Part shown: positions 33,965-44,310 of the stretch, piece by piece
How the letters are laid out: each line of letters opens with the position of its first letter
Numbering within the stretch: the stretch's first letter is position 1
NCBI RefSeq assembly: GCF_023898315.1
Contig: NC_064619.1
Location: forward strand, 503,226,594-503,290,593
From: Schistocerca nitens
Lineage: Eukaryota > Arthropoda > Insecta > Orthoptera > Acrididae
DNA: 64,000 nt
Direction of reading: 5' to 3'
Notes under the pieces: generated by a model
What the model saw: the letters and a program-made list of their open reading frames with translations, nothing else
The model's database searches: none
What the model was told of the DNA's origin: nothing
Made by a program: the position numbers and the translations under genes

Positions 33965-35470
33965 CACTTAGTGATGATGGCGTACAAAGTTTGGCCCAAG
34001 ATTCACAAAGAGACAATTATTTAAAGAGTTGCAAACCCTCACACAAACGTTTTCTTTGTTTTTACAAATGAATTAAATCAATGAGTAAAAACAGTGTGTG
34101 GTGTGTAAAACCTACAGTGCAGACACAATATCGTCAACGAAGATCTCGAATAATCAGAAAAATGATCACCTCTTAATATTTCATATGGAAAATGGGTAGT
34201 CGTTCGATTTGGGTTTTAGGACACTACACATGTAGTGGTTCACTAACAGTGAAATCATGAACACATGGGGCTGGTGGCGAACAAAGGTCGTCATACTTGC
34301 CAAAAAGACACAAGCACTAATTTGGAATAACCTTGGGACAAATTCATATACGAGCTACCTACAAAATATTAACGAGCTATGAACCCAAAATACCTAAGGC
34401 TTGCGTCGCTTGGGCGAGCGTCGACGGTTCAGACTTCGCAGAAAGGGATAACTAACAGACTACACTCTTGCAGCAAAAGTTAATAAAAGCTCAAAGTTAG
34501 GAGAGCTCGGCTCACTTCCCTAATGTAAATCATGCTGAAAGAAAACGTATTAGATGTTTATGCAATTAAATAACGCATTCTGATACCTGTATCCGCAACT
34601 TTGGAAAGACAGTCCCACACAGGGCATCCGTCGAGCAACCAGGCCGCAGCCCAAAGTGCCTATCGTGGCGGACGCCGAGATACGGCTGCACTTTCAAAAG
34701 AGTGGTTGCGGCAAAGGAACTGTTGTACCGACCAGTTTTCGCACAAGAGATTATAACCTGACGTGTAACTGTGACTCATCGCTAGTCTTCGCTCCTTCCT
34801 AAACTTGCTCCTGAAGTTACGTTAGCAGTGGACCTAGCGTAAACATACCTCTGTGGTTAGCATTCAAATTTACGATGTGCTTCTTTTTCATTCTCTCATG
34901 AGCACTTAAAGTGAACAACGACAGGAAAGTATGCGCGCCAATAAATAAATGAGCAAGTCAGTCCATTCAAACAATGTAATCGTAATGTGGCGGTACTTCC
35001 GGACCGGCTTCAACCGCGGGTAACGCAGGTGGTGGAACGAAGAGGATCACGAATCCTGGAATAGAAGTTCTTCAGTTTCCTGCACGTAGTACAGCTTTCG
35101 CTCTTAAGCGTAGAATTATCTGTAGTTGATAATTTGTGTTGTATGATTATTGTTGTTTAGTCACGATAGTCCATCGTGACTAAACAATGAAATGAAGTAG
35201 TTGAATTATTCAAGACTCTTAGTTTATAATTATATCATCCTCCCTAATTGGAAAAGTGGGTTTCCAGACGGAGTGTGATGGCGATTCGTAACCTTTGCCG
35301 TGTGTTAATGCATTTGCTTCTCAAACTGTCTAGCTATGATTGTAAACAGTGGAGGTCAAAAACAAGAGATGAAGGAGTCTTGATGGCAGGGAGTGAAATT
35401 ACATACCTTGGGCCAAGCGGAAAACTCCCCACGTCTTCACTCATATCAAATCAAGTACAAGAGACGCTGC
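33965..35470. other. Unassigned interval
   Basis: No coding or element signature apart from the hairpin at 35153-35187. Confidence 0.3.
35153..35187. repeat. Perfect 15-bp hairpin
   Basis: TTGTTTAGTCACGAT, five-base loop, then its exact reverse complement. No U tract follows, so a terminator is not implied. Confidence 0.85.
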
Positions 35471-35647
35471 ATTATAGTATGAAGATTGACGTATCCGTGT
35501 GTGAAGGTGGCGACAACAGTACAATTTTAAATTCAAAAAATTTACCACACTTTAAGGTATTTTACTTTATTTTGAAAGCAACCAGTTTCGGCAATTCATT
35601 TTGCCATCTTCAGGCCCCATACGCTTTTTTCGAATCACCGAACTGAT

Positions 35648-35800
35648 CGTATAGCGCCATAAAATTGGATATCGTGAATCCCAGTCGTTGTGCAGCTGAT
35701 TCATACGAAGGTGTGACAGCCACTGAGTCTACCACGCTTTCGTCTGAAATAGTTGCACAAGGATTGGGATTCACGATATCCAGTTTTATGGCGCTGTACG
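35648..35800. repeat. Foldback repeat (arms about 70 bp)
   Basis: Arms 35648-35718 and 35731-35800 are inverted copies with about 12 bases between. The outer part (TAGCGCCATAAAATTGGATA; ATCGTGAATCCCA) is nearly perfect; the inner part is more diverged. Preceded by ACCAGTTTCGG...CATCTTCAGG at 35582-35617, possibly part of the same element. It abuts a Tc1 fragment. Confidence 0.75.
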
Positions 35801-35814
35801 AACTTTTGGACAAA

Positions 35815-36105
35815 GTTTCACCTTGGTTTCGCCATCCGTTGAAGACACTCACCACAGTACTCCTCGAACGCTCGACAAGTCGTGCAGTCTCCGGGTCATC
35901 ACAACCTGTCCCCGTCCTTTGTCAAACTCAGATATATGGCGCGCCTTGCCCATTCTACACACGGACAGCACGCTCACGGATACTACACGCACCGTGCGTA
36001 TGCCTTACTAGCCGTTATTCTTCGCCAGCTGACGCTGTTATCGCCTGGACGGTTTTATACCGGTAGTATAACAGTGCTCATAATATTCCAGCCGATCGCT
36101 GTGTA
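35815..36105 (-). mobile_element. Tc1-like element end fragment
   Basis: The segment from TIR (reverse complement TACACAGCGATCGGCTGGAA at 36105) inward reads the 5' leader of a Tc1-like element and ends at GGCGAAACCAAGGTGAAA (35818-35835), which recurs in direct register at about 39179-39196 of the plus-strand copy. So 35815-36105 minus and 39130-40055 plus are one family. Confidence 0.6.
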
Positions 36106-36112
36106 TAGCATT

Positions 36113-36172
36113 ATTAAAGTACCGGGTTTTCTTTGTAGCCATTAAAATAAATGGAACTGCGTTATCGAAAAT
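36113..36172 (+). repeat. 60-bp repeat, inverted copy at about 39068-39127
   Basis: AGCCATTAAAATAAATGGAA and flanking bases match the reverse complement of 39068-39127. Each copy lies next to a member of the same Tc1-like family. Confidence 0.7.
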
Positions 36173-36175
36173 TTC

Positions 36176-36800
36176 GCTGCAGACTGAACCCTATTCAATG
36201 CTTCCCTCTAACAATTACCTCAGAAGGTTTGTGAGATATTGGACTCAGCTATCCTGCGAATTCGAGTAATTGAGGAGCTATACATGTGGAAAACAGACCA
36301 CTCCCCTCTCTAGCATCCTTCATAGTTCGTTGCTGCTTTTCTCATATATGACGGATTTGCTTGTTCGTATTGCAGTCAAACGTGTTTTGTAAATTTTGTA
36401 CGAACGTCGTAGATTTACATCACTATCTATTACTTTTATTTATTTCTCATTCGACATAAGGAACCTGAGTAATTTCTTTCCCACATTCTTTTTACATTGT
36501 AATGGGATTCGGTAAAGTATACAGTTAGATATCAAAACTGCAAGCGCTGGAAGGATAGCAGATAAAGAAATATTATTTGTAGTGCACGCAGGGTATAGTG
36601 GAAAGAACAGATGATCACATTTGTGGATGATCTAGGGGCGTTCATGGTGTGACATCTAGCAAATCTTCCAGCCCTTGTATCAACAATGCCTCTCACCCAA
36701 CTAGGTATCGAATTAACCTTGGGTGGTAGAGAGGGTTATGCCATCCCATGCTAACTCTTATCACATTTCTTCAGTACTATTGGCTGGTGGCGCCTAAAGT
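36176..36800. other. Unassigned interval
   Basis: Nothing recognised. Confidence 0.3.
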
Positions 36801-36861
36801 CTGCATACACTGACGAAAAAATAAACACCACACCAAAATCCAGTTGTGCGACATAAACGAA

Positions 36862-37708
36862 ATTTCTACATCTACATCTACATTTATACTCCGCAAGCCA
36901 CCCAACGGTGTGTGGCGGAGGGCACTTTACGTGCCACTGTCATTACCTCCATTTTCTGTTCCAGTCGCGTATGGTTCGCGGGAAGAACGACTGTCTGAAA
37001 GCCTCCGTGCCTGCTCGAATCTCTCTAATTTTACGTTCGTGATCTCTTCGCGAGGTATAAGTAGGAGGAAGTAATATATTCGATACCTCATCCAGAAACT
37101 CACCCTCTCGAAACCTGGCGAGCAAGCTACACCGCGATGCAGAGCGCCTCTCTTGCAGAGTCTGCCACCTGAGTTTGCTAAACATCTCCGTAACGCTATC
37201 ACGGTTACCAAATAACCCTGTGACGAAACGCGCCGCTCTTCTTTGGATCTTCTCTATCTCCTCCGTCAACCTGATATGGTACGGATCCCACATCGATGAG
37301 CAATACTCAAGTATAGGTCGAACGAGTGTTTTGTAAGCCACCTCCTTTGTTGATGAACTACATTTTGTAAGGACTCTCCCAATGAATCTCAACCTGGTAC
37401 CCGCCTTACCAACAATTAATTTTATATGATCATTCCACTTCCAATCGTTCCGTACGCATACTCCCAGATATTTTACAGAAGTAACTGCTACCAGTGTTTG
37501 TTCCGCTATCATATAATCATACAATAAAGGATCATTCTTTCTATGTATTAGCAATACATTACATTTGTCTATGTTAAGGGTCAGTTGCCACTCCCTGCAC
37601 CAAGTGCCTATCCGCTGCAGATCTTCCTGCATTTCGCTACAATTTTCTAATGCTGCAACTTCTCTGTATACTACAGCATCATCCGCGAAAAGCCGCATGG
37701 AACTTCCG
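36862..37708 (-). mobile_element. 5'-truncated jockey-type LINE
   Basis: The 3' end is marked by TCTACATCTACATCTACA (plus-strand view, 36863-36880), the TGTAGA-repeat tail of this family. The open RT frame runs to 37698, where the copy is truncated within the palm. Inserted in the Tc1-like element around it. A related, longer copy lies at 49078-50955. Confidence 0.85.
36943..37698 (-). pseudogene. Jockey-type RT, C-terminal 251 codons, open
   Basis: It encodes the end of an RNA-dependent DNA polymerase. RLFADDAVVYREV at residues 2-14 holds the intact FADD catalytic pair. Next come WCREWQLTLNIDKCNVL, YLGVCVRNDWKWNDHIK, KEVAYKTLVRPILEYCSSMW, IQRRAARFVTGLF and the tail SRRDHERKIREIRAGTEAFR then FFPRTIRDWNRKW. 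The endonuclease and first half of the RT are absent. The frame is uninterrupted, which suggests a rather young insertion, but the Met start is only the first Met in a truncated frame. It cannot act alone. Confidence 0.85.
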
Positions 37709-38920
37709 ACACTTCAATGGTGTTGGTAGGTGTGTTTCTACATCTGTAAGATGACGTGTATTCAAATTACGCGACAGGCGCATAAGACTGGCACCAGTAG
37801 CGTCACTACAAATATGTAAGTCAGGATTGCTTTAAATAAACTCTGTAACGGTCGTGAGCTTTAGTTACCTTCGAGACTGGATATGATGACCTGATGTTAG
37901 TCAAGAATGCGTTTAAGGCGACAAAGAAGCCATTATGAACAACGCCTTCAGTTTCAATGAGATCGTGTAATAGTGCTACGAGAAGCTAAATGCCATTTTT
38001 GCTATATTGCAGGACAGCTTGGAAGAAATGGAGCCATTGTACACGATTTCTGGCAGCGGTGGTCACGGGGATGTTCGACCGCAGGAAGATTGGGCTCCTG
38101 AAGGCCAAGCGGAACCACCGAGAGATGAGAACATCATGTTCAGCGTATGGCTCTGGCGGACTGTACTGCATCTGAAGCAGCAATCTGGGCAGCAATTGGC
38201 TCTACACTGACATAACGAATGTTGCATCAAGGGGAGCTCCGAGCTACACAGCCTGTAGCGTGCATTCCACTGACCCCAAAACACAGCCATTTGCGACTTC
38301 AATGGTGTTAAGTGAGAGTTCATTGGAGTGCAGGGTGCACGTCTGTTGTTTTTTCTGTTGAAGCAGGTTTGCCTTGGTACAAGTGATGGTCACGTGCTGG
38401 TTAGAAGGCCGCTGAGGTCCTGCAGCCAACCTGTCTTCACGCTAGACACACTGGACCCATGCTTGTTGTTATAAAAAGTCTGCGATACGATTCCGTATGA
38501 GAGCCGCAGCACTCTGATGGTTATCCCACACAGTCTGACTGCAAATAAGTACGTGACTCTGATGATTCGACGTGTTGTGCTGCCACTCATGAACAACATT
38601 CCACGGGTTGTTTCTCAGCCGGGTAAGCCTCGCCCACATACCATTGTTGTAACCCAGCAAGCTCTACGGAGTGTCGACATGTTTCATTGGTCTGCTCTAT
38701 CACCAGATCTCTCTCCAGTCGAGCACATATGGACGACAACTCCAGCGTCATCTGCAACCAGCGTTAACCAACACTTTAGTGACTAACCAATCACAACAGT
38801 AATCTAATACCACGCCACAAATTCACATACGTCATCTGCAGCACATTATGCATTCACGTTTGCATGCCTGCATTCAACATTCTGGTGGTTACACCGATAA
38901 TTATGTACAACACCATTTAT

Positions 38921-39068
38921 GTGCAACACCAGAAAGTAAATCATGTAGAGTAATGAAATTTAGGGAATAAATTTGTCTAGGTAACATATTTAAGTGATTA
39001 ACATTGCAAGATCACCGGTTAATCTGAGCGCAAGGTACGCCGTTGCAAATATGAAACGCTGATACAAT
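38921..39068 (-). repeat. Inverted 3'-terminal segment of the Tc1-like element
   Basis: Reads outward-in: TGCAACACCAGAAAGTAAAT (TIR-like, same direction as the 5' TIR text AACACCACACC) and ends GAAACGCTGATAC, which continues, in inverse sense, the point where the forward copy stops (ATGTAC near 38907). Judged against my recollection of the family consensus. Confidence 0.5.
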
Positions 39069-39129
39069 TTTCGGAAACGTAGTTCCATTTATTTTAATGG
39101 CTGTAAAGAAAAACCGGTATTTTAAATAA

Positions 39130-40055
39130 TGCGTGTGGCGTGCTGAGTGGCGTGCTGTGGTGAGTATCTTCAACGCGTGGCGAAACCAAGGTGAAAATTC
39201 GTCCAAGCGTCGTGAGGTGGTCCTCATTATGGACTTCACACGTCGTAAGCCGGCAAGACTGGTAAAACCGGACAGGCGGCAAACTGAGGAGGGGGGAGGG
39301 GTGGCGGAGGGGCAACTAGGAACTATCATCAGAATTGACTGCTGGGCAGAGTACGTCTCTGAACACACAGTGAACCGAACACTCGCAACGACAGGCCTCC
39401 GCAGCCGATGACCCATGCATGCGCCAATGTTGACACCAAGACATAGGCAACTACGACCGAAATGGGCACGTGAACTTCGGCGCTGGACGTTCATGCAATG
39501 GCAGAGCGTTGCATAGTCTGATGAATCCCGATAATTTCTTCATGCCGATGGTAGGGCGCAAATCCGTCGTCTTCTAGGCGAACAGCTCCTTGACACATGT
39601 ACTGAGAGAAGCTCCATTATGCTTTGGTGAATATTCACGTGGGCATCCATTGGTCCAGAGGAGCTCGTGCAAGATACCATGACGGCCAAGCATCATAGTA
39701 CACTTGTTGCAAACCACGTACACCACTTCATGATGATCATGCTTTCCGACAGCAGCAAGGTAATGAGAGAAGTCACAAGGCCAGGAGTGTGATCTCCATC
39801 TCTCCAGATCCGAACCCGATGGAACACATCTGGTATGTGACTGAAAATAGCTTCAGAGGTCATCGCAACCCTTCCATGAATTAACTGGAATTAGGTGACT
39901 TATATGTGCAGATGTGGTGCCAACTACGTCCAGCGACTTACCAAGACCTCATAGTTTCCATGCCACGACTCGTCGCCGCTGTTATCCTTGCCAAAGGTGG
40001 ACATACCGGCTATTAGGTGGGTAGTTATAATGTTCATGCTGATCAGTGTATTTAA
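39130..40055 (+). mobile_element. Decayed Tc1-like transposon
   Basis: Frame 39133-39411 includes RAVVSIFNAWRNQGENSS and DCWAEYVSEHTVNRTLATTG then LRSR, the DNA-binding part. Later frames show SDESRFLLHADGRAQIRRL (first catalytic Asp, about 39519) and PNPMEHIWYV (Glu, about 39813). A right end TGATCAGTGTA is at about 40039-40049. Stops are frequent. The 5' end is replaced by the 60-bp repeat at 39068-39127. Confidence 0.75.
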
Positions 40056-40103
40056 CACCCGTAGACATTTAAGCACATTTTGAGCAGTCAGAGTTTTGCA
40101 TTT

Positions 40104-40306
40104 TTTTTTTTTTTTACTATGGGACTTTACATCTATGGTCATCAGTCCCCTAGAACGTAGAACTACTTAAACCTAAATAACCTAAGGACATCACACAACA
40201 CCCAGTCATCACGAGGCAGAGAAAATCCCTGACCCCGCCTGGAATCGAACCCGGGAACCCGGGCGTGGGAAGCGAGAACGCTACCGCCCGACCACGAGCT
40301 GCGGAC
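40104..40306 (-). mobile_element. SINE type B, with TSD
   Basis: Flanked by TTTTGCATTT at 40094-40103 and 40307-40316. The minus strand starts with the tRNA-Gly-like head (GGGTTCGATTCCAGGC), passes the shared body, and ends in an A tail, seen as 12 more T on the plus strand. Confidence 0.9.
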
Positions 40307-40319
40307 TTTTGCATTTATA

Positions 40320-42050
40320 TTAGGAGTCTGAAGCCCCTGGTAAAACTATTAAAACGTTAATAAATGCTAACAAATATAGATAAACTATTTCCACAAAACA
40401 TAATATATGTTGAAATACTTTCAGAATAAGTTTCATTAACATAAAAGGGTAAATTTCGCAGAACACTGATATCGAATTCCATTATGGTACTTCTTGTAAG
40501 ACACAGACGATTCATTTTAAAACTTTTGCTAGCGCCAAACGATATTGCAGTCGACGAATTGTTAAAACATATATTTCGTATATTTCTCACTAACCCCTCT
40601 TACTTTATTTTAAAAAACGGACAATGGGTGGAATGTCAGAGTCGTCCGTCTGTTCTTAGGGTTCTCATAAAACACATGTATGCAGTGTCGATGTTTATTA
40701 ATCTTTGGGGAATATGGATCATTTTATTTGCTCAGAATTCTTTCGTGGAGAAAGGGTCTTCTTATTAATGATTTGAGTATACTTCCATTCTTATTGCGCC
40801 AGAAACTTTGTTCATCATAGCAGTTCAACTTATCATGTAACGAACCTAAATTATTAATTCGTATATCTATCAGATCCACTTAAAGGTTTTTTGACAAAGC
40901 TCAATGAATAGATTTCAAAGGCGGTGATTTTCCTACTACCTCTGATCAGTGTCGAAATCATTAACAACACTCCTGTTAGTTCTTCAGATCTCTTTATTGA
41001 TGTCTTATAGCTAACGAGCAACTGTCTCTCAAGAAAGTCGTCACGTGAGTGGCTTTCAAACAGTTTAGATTGAACCACAAACAATACTACAATGTGTCAT
41101 AAGTGTCGAAATAAGAGATCTCTCAGCATTGAATTCCGCAGCCGATGTTAATTTTAACAACATCCATATGCATTCTAAACCGCTAATTAATAAATAAGAA
41201 AAATTTCGGCCACAGTGAGGCCTATATTGTTAGGACGTTGATCACAAAGTTGATTATTAATTTTGTTTTTTACATTTGGAGTACCCTCACTTAAACACAA
41301 ATTTTACATTCGTCTTCGATTAAATATATGTTCGTTCCAGTTGAAACTGTCACTCTTCCTCTCTCCTACAAGGGTAATAGCTGATTCGATGCTCGGAAAT
41401 GTAAATGGTGCTGGAACCGAATGCATGGTGATACTATCAACATTTTATTCATACTTACAATGTAATACCTTGTGCACTAAGTGGAAAGTACTCCGCGATT
41501 GCTTCTGCTTATACGTTTATGATTCTCTTCTGTTGACATACACTGACTCATTTTAGTCGATAGACAAAAATGAACCACTGACAACACATATTCAGTTACA
41601 AAATACGTAGTCGGTTTGTCGGGAGCGATGCATTAAGAATAAGCAAAGAGCTCCGGAGAAAGTAAACATCCGAACGACATAAATTTCCGACGGAGATTTA
41701 TGACTGTTACTTACCATTAAGCTCGATGTAGTATGGGGAAGAACCTGCAGGGGAGCAGAGGAAAAGAAAAAAATCACGCCGCTGCCCTGTCGATCGTTGG
41801 GCGACATTCGAGAAGGGTCAGCCCGATTGCTACGACTTCCTCTGCTGTGTATGTGGCCGTTAGTGTAACAGAAACCACACGGGAGGGGGGGGGGGGAAGA
41901 GCGAGGGGGAGGGTAATACAAGTGTCATGTCATCAGCATCAGACCACTACTCGCTGAAGCTGCGGAATTCAGTGAACAACGAGCGCAGTCTTTGATAAGC
42001 CGCAGTATATGGGTCTACATTAGAAGCGACATCTTATAGGGAGATAAACT
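40320..42050. other. Unassigned interval
   Basis: No element recognised. A run of 12 G lies at 41885-41896. Confidence 0.3.
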
Positions 42051-42167
42051 TTATTTATTTATTATGCATTCGTTTCTATCAGAGAACAACATCTCGCAGA
42101 ATATCTCTTGGTAAGGTATTCTGACGTATCTGCCGTAACAACAATGTTAGTCCTGAAGAATGCATAG

Positions 42168-42282
42168 TAGTGTAAAGGACGGTTTCTGATTGTCTGATCA
42201 AACGGTAGATAGAAGTCACAGCATACATACTAGTGCAAAGGACAGTTTCAGATTGTCTGATCAAACGGTAGATAAATGTCAC
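42168..42282 (+). repeat. Two-copy tandem repeat, period 63
   Basis: Copies 42168-42219 and 42231-42282 share GATTGTCTGATCAAACGGTA with about five differences over 52 bases. Confidence 0.9.
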
Positions 42283-42854
42283 TTCGTAACCCACTGCTGT
42301 CAGTTTTCCAGTGGAGTTACTGAGATTACACTGAGAAGAAAAACGTGACTGTAGTGATATCGTCAACATATGCTGTCAGATAAGACGTGATGAAGGTGAG
42401 ACAATTATTAATGAACAGTATTTACGTAGGTCAGACCAAGTGTGTGAAAAATTAAGTAAAAAATTTGTGGGATGGCAAAAGGGTAATGCACACGCCTGCG
42501 AACGTGACTTGGTATCGGTGAAAACTAATCGTATTATTGTAATACCCATTTTTTCAGCAGCTGTTTCATTGTCTTATATCCATCTACATCACAGAAAAGT
42601 AGGGGCGGGAAGACAATTTGAATCCAGTGAACGAACAGTGACATTCGTGTATTGTGAACTTCCAGGATAACGAGTTTCCATTCTTTGATTAGATATCATA
42701 TTCTTATATAAGTAGTGGACTCAGCCCTCATCCGCAGCATCAAATTCGCGCACCACATTAGTTCTCTCGTATCAAAGATTTAAGAGAAAAATATTTTCAC
42801 GAGTGTTTTGTCGGTTTCTGTCAAATGCGCACAGCATTGTGTGGTAGTCAGATA

Positions 42855-43205
42855 TGGACTGTGGGAAAACCGGAACGCAAAAGAACCTAAGCATTTGAGA
42901 TGTGGTGCTACAGGATAATGTTGAAAATTCGATGGACTGATAAGGTAAGGAATGAGCAGGTTCTTCGTAGAATCGGCGAGGAAAGGAATACATGGAAAAC
43001 ACTGACTGGAGGAAGGGGCAGGATGATAGGACATCTGTTAAAACATCTGAGAATAATGTATAATGTTGGTACTGTTTGGGGGGGGGGGGGACTGTAGAGT
43101 GTAAAAAGTGTACGGGAAGACAGGGATTGGAATACATACACCAAATAATGGAGGACATAGTTTACAAGTGCTACTCTCGGATGAAAAAATTGGCGCAGGA
43201 AAGGA
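42855..43205 (+). pseudogene. RTE-type LINE 3' end
   Basis: Frame 42900-43097 reads MWCYRIMLKIRWTDKVRNEQ, then VLRRIGEERNTWKTL and GRMIGHLLKH, the C-terminal block also seen in the 60853-62385 frame (MWCYRRMLKIRWIDYITNE). A run of 13 G at 43078-43090 breaks it. The 3' tail continues to about 43205. Confidence 0.8.
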
Positions 43206-43209
43206 ACTT

Positions 43210-43815
43210 ATTTTCTTACAGATTATTGTTCATGTAAAATGCAGAGGCTACTTATATGAAATAACGAGCTGCTTTCTACCTGGGATGAATTCATTGTAAA
43301 ACCGAAACTGGTATGTACATATCCCATGTTGAATCCTGCCTAGTCATCAAATGTGTGGTGTCTGGTAAACCTGCTTTCTAGGATCGCTATACAAACAAGT
43401 CAAGCAAATCGTATTAATGAATTTTATTACAAAAGGAAATGATTATAGTACTTAACTTCATATTTACACAATCGTGTTGCAAGTAAAGGGCGACAGCCAA
43501 AATAAACAAGTTTCTTCAGTATGGGCAATGTTGCTGTGGTATCGATAGCTACAATGCCACAACGCAGGTGTGCTCTGCTAGGTTGACAATACGACGCCGA
43601 CACCGACGACAGTGCCCTCTAGCAGGCGCTGTGCAGCTCTACGAGAGCCGCTCCGGATTCAGCCCTTTTGATTCCGAATAGACGACCAAGCAACATTGTT
43701 TCTCTTTCATAGTCGGAGAGCCACTACAAATTTTGCCTTTGTAACTTTTAGCCGATGTTAGATTTGATGTACAGCTTCGCACCTACGTGCTCGTCTCAGC
43801 CAAAGTGAATTTAGA
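43210..43815. other. Unassigned interval
   Basis: No frame or motif recognised. The 43340-43800 stretch looks repeat-like from memory, but I cannot name it. Confidence 0.25.
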
Positions 43816-43817
43816 GT

Positions 43818-44310
43818 TTTTTTTTCCTTTATTGTATTTCAATTCCCCATCGGGGCGGGCTGGCAGCAGCATAGGCACTGCTCTTCAGCCGAAAGACATA
43901 GAACAAAACAATAGAAGACATTTAAAAACAGCAAAGGAGAGAATAAGGTGAACATAGATATAAAAAAGGGGGAACATCATGGAAGGCAATAGACAAAAAA
44001 CGAGGTGACTGTAAAATGGAGATAAAAAACTGTTTTAAAAGTAGCACACACAAAAAGCCACACACTGCGACGGTTAAAAGAACACAAGGCACAGTATGAC
44101 TGGAGCATAAAGGTAGCGACGGACGGCATAGCACATAACGTAACACTGACGGCGAACCTCAAGGCAGGACACAATTAAAATCACACCCCTTGACGCACAC
44201 GAGAAACAGCACGAAACAACACTGATGTGGCACACTGATGAAGAGCAATACAGAGGATCTGCCAGGCGCTAGGAGATGAGGGAGACCTGAAGAAGGGAGG
44301 GAGGTAGTTA
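43818..44310 (-). repeat. Retroposon-like segment
   Basis: It begins (plus view) with TTTTTTTTCC, consistent with an A tail of a minus-strand copy, then CCCCATCGGGGCGGGCTGGC and a long A/C-rich stretch. I recall similar interspersed sequence in locusts. No coding frame. Confidence 0.4.

Larger units (their letters stand above)
36805..38910 (+). mobile_element. Tc1-like transposon split by a jockey LINE
   Basis: The left TIR is ATACACTGACGAAAAAATAA (36805). The element is interrupted at about 36861 by a LINE and resumes near 37715 (GTTGGTAGGTGTGTTTCTAC). Transposase fragments: a helix-turn-helix region around 37985-38200, and frame 38517-38786 with KPRPHTIVVTQQALRSVDMF, then SPDLSPVEHIW. The second catalytic Asp block reads PGKPRPH instead of QDNARPH. 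The normal 3' end is replaced by an inverted segment (38921-39068). Confidence 0.78.

Noticed and set aside
35153..35187. Transcription terminator hairpin
   Set aside because: No T tract and a eukaryotic context; just a perfect short palindrome.
35248..35646. 132-codon frame
   Set aside because: Ends inside a repeat (CAGTTTCGG..CATCTTCAGG) and shows no domain.
42168..42282. CRISPR-like or satellite array
   Set aside because: Only two copies with an 11-base spacer; a simple local duplication.
43340..43800. LTR of a retrotransposon
   Set aside because: No matching second LTR, primer-binding site or gag/pol in the window.
43702..44174. Minus-strand hydrophobic frames, apparent membrane proteins
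   Set aside because: Pyrimidine-rich antisense of a retroposon-like A/C-rich segment gives artificial hydrophobicity.
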